Part shown: one piece after another, positions 50,374 through 60,100 of the stretch
Layout: each line of letters starts with the position of its first letter
Position numbering within the stretch: the first letter of the stretch is position 1
NCBI GenBank assembly: GCA_037903475.1
Contig: JBAJFG010000038.1
Span: forward strand, 35,590 to 99,589
DNA: 64,000 bases
Origin: Ancylostoma caninum
Taxonomy: Eukaryota > Nematoda > Chromadorea > Rhabditida > Ancylostomatidae
Direction of reading: 5' to 3'
Translations under genes and position numbers: made by a program
Notes under the pieces: model-generated
What the model was told of the DNA's origin: nothing
Database searches by the model: none
What the model saw: only the letters and a program-made list of their open reading frames with translations

Positions 50374-53300
50374 TTAACCGTTTTTAATGAGTTTTTCACC
50401 CGATGGAGATCGGTATCGAATCCGGCGTGCTCGCAAAAACAATGACTTCGCAATAGGTACTAAACTCCGAAGTAGCCATACAGCCAAAATGATAGCAACT
50501 ACAATGTATAGACGGAGCACTGTCGATTCATGCGGTAGGTGGCAGACATCAACGAGAACCTGCAAGCAAAAAACGAGTAGAGCACTTAAATCCTCTATTT
50601 ACAGTCGAAGAACTCACATGTTTCTCGGAAACCGTTGCCAAAAGGAAACTTGGCCTGTCTCCGTTGCGCCATGAGAACGAATTAACAGTGTACTCCCAGA
50701 AATATACAGGATGTGTCCACCTAAATCAGATGACACGTATTTTAGCTATGAAATCAATAGCGACAGCGGGATTGGCTAATGTTACCGAGAATATTGTGAT
50801 GTCCCAGGCCTGATGTGGAAGGTCTCCCTTTAAAAAACAGAGGAAACAAATTACCCTAACCAGTAGCCTCTCGCCAAAAGCAATTAATAGGAGAATCAAA
50901 AAAAAAAATCAAATTTCTACCGTTAACCTCCCAAGCCCCAAGAATTGGACTTCTCAGGAATATTTTTAATTCCTCTACTGGAGAACATCAACAACAAGTA
51001 GTGAAAAAAAAACATGGCCAACCTCTTCTTGCATCCTCTATGAGTATGTCCGTTGAACACAGCCCGAGGCTCTAATGTTTTCAGAAGCAGTTCAGTTGAT
51101 TCCTTCGATAGAGCCTCCCAAGTGGGACGATAGGGATCATTTCGAGTCGGATCATCATGATCAAAGTCCTTGTCTCGCAAGCATTCGTCATCGTTAACTC
51201 TAAAAAAATTCTGATTGACTGACGATGCTGAGGCTGATGTCAGCAACGAGTCTGGAGCGTTATACCTGGAGAAAGCGCGGCAGGTTCCGCGATTGGTCAT
51301 TTCACGGGACTGGCCAATCGCACAGCCCAATCCCGCCCTTTCCAGCTATAGTGTGTTTCACCGGGGAACATAATTGTGAAGATATTGGAGAACGAGAGAG
51401 CGCGAGAAATAGTGGCGTGTTCGCGGAGGAAGCCGAGAAGTGCAGATCATGGGCACAAATACTCAACTATCGTCGCTTTTGGAACGGACTATACATATAA
51501 AGCTCCACACACATCAGCAATGAATGAATGGACAAAATCGGTGGGGCAGTGGAAAGAGTCACCAAATTTTCCAAAAACACTTTAGAAAATGGTTAAAAAT
51601 ATCGGGTAAACTCATTTTCGAATCCATATTTTTACTATCAATTTTCAAATATTTATTTCCAAAGATCCTAGTTTTAATTTAGCTTTTAACAACTAGATTT
51701 TGAAATTCCAGATCTTTAAATTCCCTCATGTCTGTATCCAGTACTGAAAGACAACCTTGAACCTTATGCGGTACATGGACTACAGTCTAGCTGCAATTAA
51801 TGGGGAGATGGTGCACGTGGCGGGATCTAAGCGGCAGCTTAAGAATCAAACATTCTGAACATTTTGAAAGAAGTTTTTTTTTTTTGGAAAGTGGAAGGCA
51901 GAGGTACCCAATGAGGTGGATCTGCTTTTTCAGAGAACTTCCTATGATTCCAGTTCAATCTAAGTTTAATCTCCCTTAGTTGTAGCATATGATTCCAAGC
52001 ACTAAAAAGGTTTCTGATCACGTTTATCTGGCAGCTTATGACCCCTAAGCTGACAAGTTAGTTGAAGTCAGCACTCGGTCAAATTCCCATTTCTGAGATA
52101 AGTCGTGCTCCGTGCAATCAGTTGCTAGTGAATCACAATTGTAAGCAGAAAAAAAAAACAAAGAATTGGCACTTTCTTGTGGAGATATTGCAGCGAAGGC
52201 CGTGGCCACAGGTCGCTGATATGGCCAAATGAGTTGATGACGAGCCAGCTTACGCATTCTCAGTCGCTATAATCACGTACGGTTCTCTGAATTGGTAGCG
52301 GGACTCACGAAGACATTCGCACATTTAAAATTGCGGGAAACAACACATCCGTTCCTTAGAATTCCCTTCTGTCTTGCGCGATTCACCACTGAACATGGGT
52401 TCTAAGACCAGTGAAACCCCAAAATACTGCAAAATTTCAGAAACTTTCCGTGGTGATGCCATAAAGAAAAAAATGTCAGTGTTTCAGGAACAATGAGTCA
52501 AAAGCGTAATATGTCGAAGAAGAGAACAAGATAATATACGATGCCAGAGAGGGGGAGGAAGAGGTAGATGGAGGGCGACAGCGGGAGAGAGCCCAAAATA
52601 AACATTAATGAAAAAATCTCAGCGACAGAGAGAGGCAAAAATATAAACACGTACCGAAACAAGGGAAAATGTTGAAGGAGAATTGGTCGCCGGTAGGGAT
52701 GGAAACGAACGGAGACATTTCTCTCGCATTTCCCCCGCTTTGCACATGCCAGCTCTTCTCCAATGGTTCGCAGTGCGACTTCTGCTTCGTGACAGAATTT
52801 GCATCCATCACCATGCAAGGCCATTGAGGTGAGAAGCACAAAAGGCTGCCCTAGAACTCCTGCCTTCTTCCGAAGTTACGTTCAAGAATATTACCTCAGT
52901 CCGGGAGAAACCTTCTCAACCCATTAACAACTTACCTTTAATGAATATTGTATCAACGGAACTTCTATTGAAACGCTTCTCGAACCATTCTACCCGAAAT
53001 GGAGATACACTGGAACAAAGGCGCAAAAATTATGGCCAGTAATGGAAAACAGTCTAGGTGGCCACTATACTCCTCGAAGAGTATAGCACCCTGCGTCGCG
53101 GTCACCGATCGCCAATGTTAAAGACGGCGAATCGCCAACGTTGGCGATCGGCGGCTGCCGTTGTCGCTGGTTTGCCGATTTCGGCGACCGCTCGTGCCAA
53201 CTTCGGCGGCCGCCGCGACGCCCTGCCCACAATCAATGCGCACCGGTCTCACAGTCGACATCGACGGCGACGCAGGGTGCTACACTCCTTGAGGACTATA

Positions 53301-56300
53301 ACAGCAATGTTACTCGTTCAAGCTCCACTCACGCATAATGAAATCCTAAATCGTGATTCCCGGCGAGCACGTGAACTTCTGGCTTATTTCCAGACGAACC
53401 AAACAAAGAATCGAACCGATCAGCATATCTATGGAAAGTGTCGCGGTCTCCCCACTGACCTTCATCCATTAAATCACCTGAAGTCAGAGCAATCTGAGTT
53501 TGGAAAGGTTAACACTAGGAAATTCTGCCAATCATTACCTAAGAAGAAAACTGCATCTGGTGCCAGAAGATGTACTGCTGACCGATATGATCGATACATT
53601 TGCCATTCTCTAAAAGTGGAAGCCAGCTACAGAGAGGACTGATCGAGCGTTCTCACTAACCAAATGCGGAGTACCTTTCTCGCTGCTTTTCTCTTATGTA
53701 CGGCAATTTATATTAGATGCGAGTGTTTGACACGCGTGCGTCGATGTGTTGAAGCATAGGGCGAGTCGCATCGATGACGCACCTCAGACGCACGCGCTTG
53801 CGGCCTCGCGGAGGCCACACGTTTTTTTTTCCACTGGGAGTGCACATGCCGCTTTGACCGGTCTCCATGAAAAATTCAGCGCCCTAGTATAAATTGCCCT
53901 TACAACGCTCTATACCGATTTCTACCAGTGTCAGCTCTAGCGAGATAGTGTGACAGAAGGGTGAAAATTTGGGTATGGCGCGTAACACCTGGAAAGGGTG
54001 GAGGGGGTGCGGCCAAGCTCTACGATTGGACAGTTCAGCTGATAGACCAATTGCAAGGCCCATAAGCGCCGCCCACTCCAGGTATAACGCTCCACACTCC
54101 GGAAATTTACATGAGCAAATGAGGCGATCCATGTGCGAAGAGTCTGTTATTGGCCATTGCCTTATTAGGAGTGAGGAAATTGAAAGTATAGTGTGTTTCA
54201 CGGGAAAACGTAGTTGGGCAAATATTAGAGAATGAGAGAACGCGAGAAATAGTGCCGTATTCGGAGAGGCAGACGAGAAATGCATGCCACTGAGACGCAT
54301 ACTCAACCATCGTCGATTTTGGAACGGACTATATCAGGTTGGTGCGAATTCAACTGCCGTTTTGGGGTATTCACAGATAAACTTCTGTCTTCTTGGAATT
54401 CGAACAATTTCAAGTCAAACTGTATAGCCTTCTGAAAGTGTTTTTCCTCCTTTTCCAAAATCTCCTTGAAAATTCTGGCTAGCTCTTCTCACTACCTTTT
54501 TGTAGAGTCGGGAACAAATGATGAGCCGATGCGATCTTTGGGTGATCATGGTTAATGACTTCAAACTCGAAGATTTTTCACCGGAGGTATAAAGTGATCT
54601 TGCAGTTGTTTTGGCTCGGAGTCTTCTTTTTAATGGATAGTGAGCTACTGGTTCGCGAAATTTTCTTCCAGCGATTTTGAACGCAAAGGCAACCATGGTA
54701 GTGATAGGAGGTTCTTCCTTGGCGATCAAGTATTATGAATAGCCGTAAAACCTAGATCGGATCTTACCATTCGGACGTTGAGAGCAGGGATGGATGCTCA
54801 CTATACTAGAGTTAGAAAACATTTGACTTCAATCGACAGGAGAAAAAATTGCCGAAGTAAACAGTCCATGATGTAGCAGCGGATCAGCGTCACATCCTCT
54901 ATGACATCTTTTCCAACTTAATTTTTCGCCCCAAAACCACGGATTTCTAGACCACATAATTATTCTAAATGAAGCACTGTTTCTGCGCGATAACGAGAAA
55001 TGCGAATGGTATGGTTAGAGACGAGTTCCCAGTTCTGAGTTTTCCTAAGCTGGATCTTCTCTTTAGGGAGGTTGTGTTAGGAGTTTGTTGGTGCTGTAAG
55101 GGTGTGATTGACTGCAGCCTTCTCAGTCCTAATCAAGCGTTGACAGCAGAGTCCTACTATCGTATTTTTGAGTTGATGTCCGAAAATCTGCTAGGCATGT
55201 GGTTGGCAGTGGCGAACAGAATCAGGTTAACGCCTATTCCAGGGTTGCGCTGAGCCTCCCACTTGAAAACTCACACGGCAAAAACTGAGGCAGTAAGGCA
55301 TCGAGGTCTCCATCCATTCTCTGTATTCTTAATACCTTTCCCTTACCGAATATCACTTTTTCGTAGTCCCAAATGCAAACCTCCAACAGCAGCAGATTGC
55401 TGATCTAGAGCATGTTGAAATCGCCTTCCAAAAGTCCGTAGATTTTTGCGATCTCAGTTTTCGTTGTAGAGGTACATCGTTTTCACTATATTGTTTGGGA
55501 AGATCTAGCGAATCAAAAAGTTATTAAAGTGGTGACGAAAATTGTGTTTAAGCCAAGTTATAACACTTTGAACTGGAGTGATCGTTTCGGCAATTAATTT
55601 CGCACCAACCTGATATAGCCTGTCCGAAACGACGAGTCCGCCCACGCACGCTGGGATCGAAAAGTGGCCATGCTGGCCAGCACTTCACGTCATCATCTCT
55701 AATCTGCGTTTCACGTTCCATCACTATCTCCGCAATGATTTGGCTGTGACGTGGACGACGTGGTAGCTAACAGCATACGTCCCAGCCGCGCCGCCTCTCG
55801 ATCCCCGCGTGCGTGGGCGGACTCGTCGTTTCGGACAGACTGTAGATGGCCTCAATTACCCGCTACTGGGAATTTTATTTTCCATGTGGGTCCCCAAAGC
55901 GGCGGAGACCAAACCTTTTTTTTGGGGGGCCCCCCCCCCCCCGACCACTTTCTGCGTCCGCCACTGATACCACTTCATATCCTATTCATGGTGCTACCCA
56001 AAATCCTGGTACGTTAAAAGCGGAAACAGAAGGTTCTCCACAGTTCGAAGATTGGCCTATCCAAACAGCCGTCTTCAGATTTGAACTCGCCCACCATTAA
56101 AACGTAAATCATTAAACTTAATAGATAGATTAATTAAAACAAAAGGGCAGGAAGGTCGCTTGAGTGGAGTCACTGGTGGAACACTGAGGACACCCCAGTC
56201 TTCCCCATAGGCGGTCCTCAAAATTCAGATGATAGTGCTGACACGCTAAGGTTTGTAACTATGGGCGCCTTGCCACAGGGTGGCGGCCAATCTCCAACCA

Positions 56301-56837
56301 AATAAAGTTATTAGCTTTACCACGAATAACTAAGCTTCAATTCACTCTGTGGCACGAATAACTAAACTTCAGTTCACTACCTCGTAACGTATTTCTTCCA
56401 CAATTTTTGAGAAAAAAATAGTCACTGGATTTAAAAATTGTGCTCTGTAAAGTACCCGGAAGTATAATTATGAGGCAAACCTATGTCGAACCAACACGAA
56501 CCTGCGCAATTTATCCAGCCAATGACCGTGTCGCTCACCAAGAAGGTGCGTGTCAGAAATGAGAAAAATGCGGAGCTCATTAGAAAGACAACTGCAATAA
56601 GACATTGTAATATCTTTAAAATTTCAGGACCAATGTGTAGAACTCTGGCAAGGTACGCCTAGATCTAAATAAACTCGAAATATCACATAGACCGCTGCTA
56701 ACTTACTGTCCATTACATGGCCAATCACAGGTGAAGCCGATTTTTACGAAATAGATCAAATACTCGTTGAAGAATAGTGTTTTCAGAGCAAGAAATATTG
56801 GCCAATAAGAAACTACTACATCAGGCACGAAGCGCAT
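50374..56837 (-). CDS. MPPE1: metallophosphoesterase 1 / PGAP5 homologue, 9 exons
   Basis: Membrane metallophosphoesterase of the secretory pathway. The vertebrate enzyme (PGAP5) removes an ethanolamine-phosphate side chain from GPI anchors, which helps GPI-anchored cargo leave the ER. Exons: 56707-56837, 56502-56591, 53539-53609, 53333-53477, 52936-53009, 52655-52850, 51023-51199, 50618-50720, 50374-50559, all GT..AG with joining phases; 390 aa against 396 in human. Motifs intact: ISDTHLLG (D57, H59), GDLMDEG (D99, D102), AGNHDLGFHY (N138, H139), LLQHFPLFR (H231), NGHTHRGC (H287, H289), then EYTVNSFSWRNGDRPSFLL. Membrane segments near residues 11-35 and 343-361 match the family's two-anchor layout. 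The start is the first in-frame ATG (56837) after a TTTAGCAG acceptor; an upstream Met at 56888 is less likely. Intron 2 (2.9 kb) holds a mariner and other repeats, and intron 4 holds a 236-bp foldback. The C-terminus has no KKXX signal. It lies 329 bp downstream of MRPS30. Confidence 0.93.
51335..51500. repeat. dispersed repeat, intact copy
   Basis: TATAGTGTGTTTCACCGGGG through GCGAGAAATAGTG to TTTGGAACGGACTATA matches 54185-54333 in the same orientation. The copy at 54185 is interrupted by the mariner exactly after ACGGACTATA. It lies in MPPE1 intron 6. Confidence 0.7.
53065..53300. mobile_element. GC-rich foldback inside MPPE1 intron 4
   Basis: TATACTCCTCGAAGAGTATA then GCACCCTGCGTCGC at the left is mirrored by GCGACGCAGGGTGCTACAC and CTTGAGGACTATA at the right. 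Length is 236 bp. The interior is packed with GCCGATCGCC-like and GGCGATCGGC-like words, so the whole intron can fold. A related start, ACTATAGCACCCTGTG, occurs at about 34340. Confidence 0.75.
53715..53960. repeat. GACGCA-rich dispersed repeat, copy A
   Basis: The block GTGTCGATGTGTTGAAGCAT followed by AGGGCGAGTCGCATCGATGA and CGCACCTCAGACGCACGCGC recurs almost unchanged at 61430-61490. Downstream CTCTATACCGATTTCT..CAG followed by CGAGATAGTGTGACAGAAGG also matches. It lies in MPPE1 intron 2 in the same orientation as copy B in MRPS30 intron 1. Confidence 0.8.
54185..54333. repeat. dispersed repeat, copy cut by the mariner
   Basis: This has the same 150-bp sequence as 51335-51500. Its last bases ACGGACTATA run straight into the mariner terminal repeat, so the mariner inserted into a pre-existing repeat at a TA. 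Confidence 0.7.
54334..55613 (+). mobile_element. mariner transposon, full length but dead, inside MPPE1 intron 2
   Basis: The ends are inverted copies of TCAGGTTGGTGCGAA and are flanked on both sides by TA, the mariner target duplication. The 1280-bp length is typical. The transposase is on the plus strand and badly decayed. Recognisable pieces are LDHIIILNEALFLRDNEK (normally LDRI.T.DEKW..YDN), DEFPVLSFPKLDL, VLGVCWCCKGVIDCSLL (normally V.VWWD.KGVIHYELL), and later, after frameshifts, EYHFF. The first catalytic Asp is read as Asn and several stops interrupt the frame, so no active enzyme is encoded. The element landed in a dispersed repeat whose uninterrupted relative ends near 51495. The sequence resembles mariners reported from hookworms, but the subfamily is not determined. 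Confidence 0.85.
54969..55253 (+). pseudogene. mariner transposase fragment (catalytic core, degraded)
   Basis: This is the longest open piece (94 codons) of the transposase inside the 54334-55613 mariner. Residues about 19-65 carry the PKLDL...VLGVCWCCKGVIDCSLLSPNQALTAESYY block that lies between the first and second catalytic Asp residues of mariner transposases. Beyond about 55253 the frame is broken by a stop. It is non-functional: the DE of the first catalytic motif, just upstream, reads NE. Confidence 0.75.
55620..55840. mobile_element. foldback element abutting the intron-2 mariner
   Basis: The arms CTGTCCGAAACGACGAGTCC and GCCCACGCACGC are mirrored at 55799-55838. The 220-bp element begins only 5 bp after the mariner's TA duplication. 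The interior has no coding potential. Confidence 0.8.
56318..56388. repeat. tandem duplication of a unit of about 36 bp
   Basis: CACGAATAACTAAGCTTCAA followed by TTCACT is repeated as CACGAATAACTAAACTTCAG followed by TTCACT, within MPPE1 intron 2. Confidence 0.8.
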
Positions 56838-57166
56838 CTTTTGGCACGGATTCTCTTCACATCCTCGCAAATAACCTCTGCTAAACATGTTACAACTTCA
56901 ATTTTCCTATGGAAATCACTACACGCCACTGCAGATATGCCACCTCTGTGAAGGATGTGTTTGAATTTTTTAAATAGATACAGGATGTATATATTTAGTC
57001 GATAACATACGGTAACAATTACAATCAACAAAATAACAACTCTCATCTATTCACTATAAAACCTGAGAAAACAATCCTACGAATGATCGAACGGATTCGA
57101 GCCTTTTTACAAATAGTATTCAAAGAAAACAGATCCTAATAATATAAAATCGAGCTTCTATTATAA
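56838..57166 (-). promoter_or_regulatory. intercistronic region with trans-splice acceptor candidates
   Basis: This 329-bp gap separates the MRPS30 stop codon from the MPPE1 start on the minus strand. Read on that strand it contains acceptor-like TTTTCTCAG and, nearest the MPPE1 start, TTTAGCAG about 40 nt upstream. No canonical AATAAA is visible. The arrangement fits a nematode operon in which the downstream message receives a spliced leader, but the spacing is longer than the usual 100 bp or so, and a separate promoter cannot be excluded. Confidence 0.45.
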
Positions 57167-60100
57167 TTAGTCCCGTAGTAACATCTGGAGAACTCTTAAC
57201 AAGACTTTAGTGTTGAGACCTTCTTTTTCACCTTCTTGGGTTAAGTGATAGAATCTTCCGTCCCTATAGGCATCGTATAACCGTATTGGTGATTCAACAT
57301 GGCAAACATTAGTCTTGGGATTGTCGAAACCTGAAAACTCTCTATTAGCATCAAACAATGGAAAATTACTGGATGTTTCCTGGAAATCACGCCTGCTTAT
57401 CTTTGCAAGTTTACAGTGAATATAGGATAAATACGGTTTCTCTCAATTTTTTTCGGAAATTTCTAATAAGAGTTATAATAATAGTTAGTTCATAGGCCTA
57501 ATACGAAGGGATATTTCGCCTGGATATGGAAAATGGATATGAAATTCTTGTTCAACTTCTCAAATAACCAGCTACGCAAAATTTCCAGCAAAAAAAACTT
57601 TTGCTAAGCCTTTGGGGCCTCTCAAGTAAGAAGAAGCCGAAGAAACTTCCACATGGACTACCCACCGTCACATTCAATATTTATGGCTAGTGTGTTGAGT
57701 TGTCCTACAGCGAATACAAAGTCGATACCATTTGACAACATCAACTGTGAGGTGAATGGACGCGTTACATCAGTATACTGGGTGAAACCTGTCAAAAAAA
57801 ATCAGCAAATATACCTCTGAGAGGAATTACCAGAAAATGCTAAGATAGTCTAAAGGATAACAACCTTACCATGAGTATGAGCTTGAGCGCAAAGCGTTGT
57901 AAAGAGGGATGCAACCGCCTGTGCCTTTGCGCACTCCTGCCACATTTCCGCGCTCTCCTCTGGAGGAGCGTCCCAATATTTGCATCGTTCGTCAAGTAAG
58001 GATAACGATTTGGCACCAATCCGTCCATAAGTATGGGTTTCTTCTGTAACGAAAATATAAAGAAATCGATAGTACATGTGTAAAATATGAGAAACAACGT
58101 TTTACCTGATTCCACAAAGTAACCTGGACACTGCCACAAGGGGTTCTCGTCCGGCCACAAATTCATGACCTAAAAAGGAAACCCAGAACTATGACACCAT
58201 TACAAAACTTATCAATCAATATGGAGCATTAAAGAATGGTTTGAAAAGAATCATGCTTATGAAAGCGTTCCAGAAAAAGAACTGGTTCTTCTCAAAACGA
58301 ACCTTGGGAGAAAACAACACATCATTGTTGACATCGACGTCTGCGGAGAAAAGCGGATGGCAAGCTTCGTCACTTTCCAGTGAATGTAGGGGAGCAAGAG
58401 CCTCTCGGGATCTCAGTTGTACAGCGAGCCGGTCACGAGATACAAATGCCAGTTCACCCAATTTACGCCTGAAAAAGGTACAAAAGAGAATAACAATATC
58501 AATGATCATATTACGAAACTGATAAAGCCATTAATAAATTGTCAGCTAACGGGTTCTGTTTTGGCAGCCAGTAGAGATCAAGGTGCTCACTGTGGGTCGA
58601 ATCTCTTAGATAGGTTTCCCTAATTCACATTCTCTCGGAATTTTGCAAAGATGGATTATTCGAGATGTTGCCTACAACCACCACAAGCGTCAAGCGTCTT
58701 CCACCGCTAAAGCGGGTTTCCCGGCCACCACAGGAAAATGCGCCAGTAAATCTTAGGACTCTGCTGGAAACCTTCCACTTTATGGAGGAGAGAGGGTTGC
58801 TTAAGCTAAGAAGAGAAAAGAAATAAACGATTTTGCACTGCAAACACTTCGAGGGTTAAGGTGGGAAAATGGAGGACGTTATAGGTGGAAATTCTTTCAC
58901 CTTTTAAACAAAGGGGGTGTTTTAGGTTTCCTGGGGTTTTTTGTGATATTTGTGATGAGCATCTAAATAACCTCTGTGCGAAAAGTAAGACAAAACTTTG
59001 AGAGATATAGCCATAGCTAGTTATATTATCGAGAATACAGATACGTCAAATATAGTATGGAAGTTAATTATGGATAGTCTTTCCCAAAAATCCTTGCCTC
59101 ACGCTTTACCGCCCACCTGCCAAGCCGCGCCGCATCACCTATGCATTATCATACGTGGTGCGACGTAGCTAATCAGACGGGCGGTTCAGCCTGAGGTAAG
59201 GATTTTTGAGAAAGACTGTACGCAGATATGTAGAAATGTGAATTTTTGAAATAAGACTCCAGAACTGGAACAAAATCACGATCATAATAGCAACTCCTCA
59301 TACCAAGATAGTAACACTGTTATTGCAAAGGAATAATTCGGGAGGAAATTTGTGTTGTCTTGTTGTTCGTCGAGTTGGTAAGCAAAACAAAATAGAGGCA
59401 AAACTACCCGTTAAGTAGAATAAAATGGAGACAAGCTACCTGTCATCTCCAGTATATTTGGTGGACCTCCGCACTTTCCGGACAACCTCATCGCTTCCAA
59501 TTTCCTTTACGTCGTAGAGGAACATGAATCCCGAGCGAACCCAGAAACATTCACTCTGCACATCGTACGCCACCTAAAATGTGAACGGTTTCCATATGTC
59601 ACTAGAGAAACAGAACATGAGCAAGCGCACCCTGAAGTCACCAAGTCGTGGAACATTGTGAGCAACACTCAAGACAGCTTCATCGATGAGAGATGCAAGA
59701 ATGGCAGACACTCTCTCATCTTCGGAGTCAAATCTAGTTGATGCCAGAATCGCTCGTAAGCTCTCTTGCACGGCTTTCTAAAAGTACAAAGGGGATGGAT
59801 TGGTAACACGGACAAAACGCGTATGTAGCCTATGTGTTCACAATTTTAAAAGAAGGAAAAGTAATGAACCACTTACCTCATAACTTGCTGTAGGCGGAAC
59901 AAGTCCGCTATAATAGGTGTCAAGTGAAGATTCTACGAGACGAGTTTTGGTGAGATATTGGTAGTACTTCAGGACGTCAAAGTATGCTGGAACTAGAGGA
60001 AGAGCCCACGCCTTCCTCGCAGACATTAAAGCCGGGTGCCATGGCCTGAAAATGATACTTGCTCTAAGTAGCACAAATTCCACTATAGCCAAGAGGATAG

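Noticed and set aside
53058..53642. 194-codon plus-strand frame
   Set aside because: It is antisense to exons 3 and 4 of MPPE1 and crosses the intron-4 foldback. The minus-strand reading has the conserved metallophosphoesterase motifs.
58241..58623. Plus-strand frames over MRPS30 exon 6
   Set aside because: They are shadows of the real minus-strand exon; no domain and no splice support.
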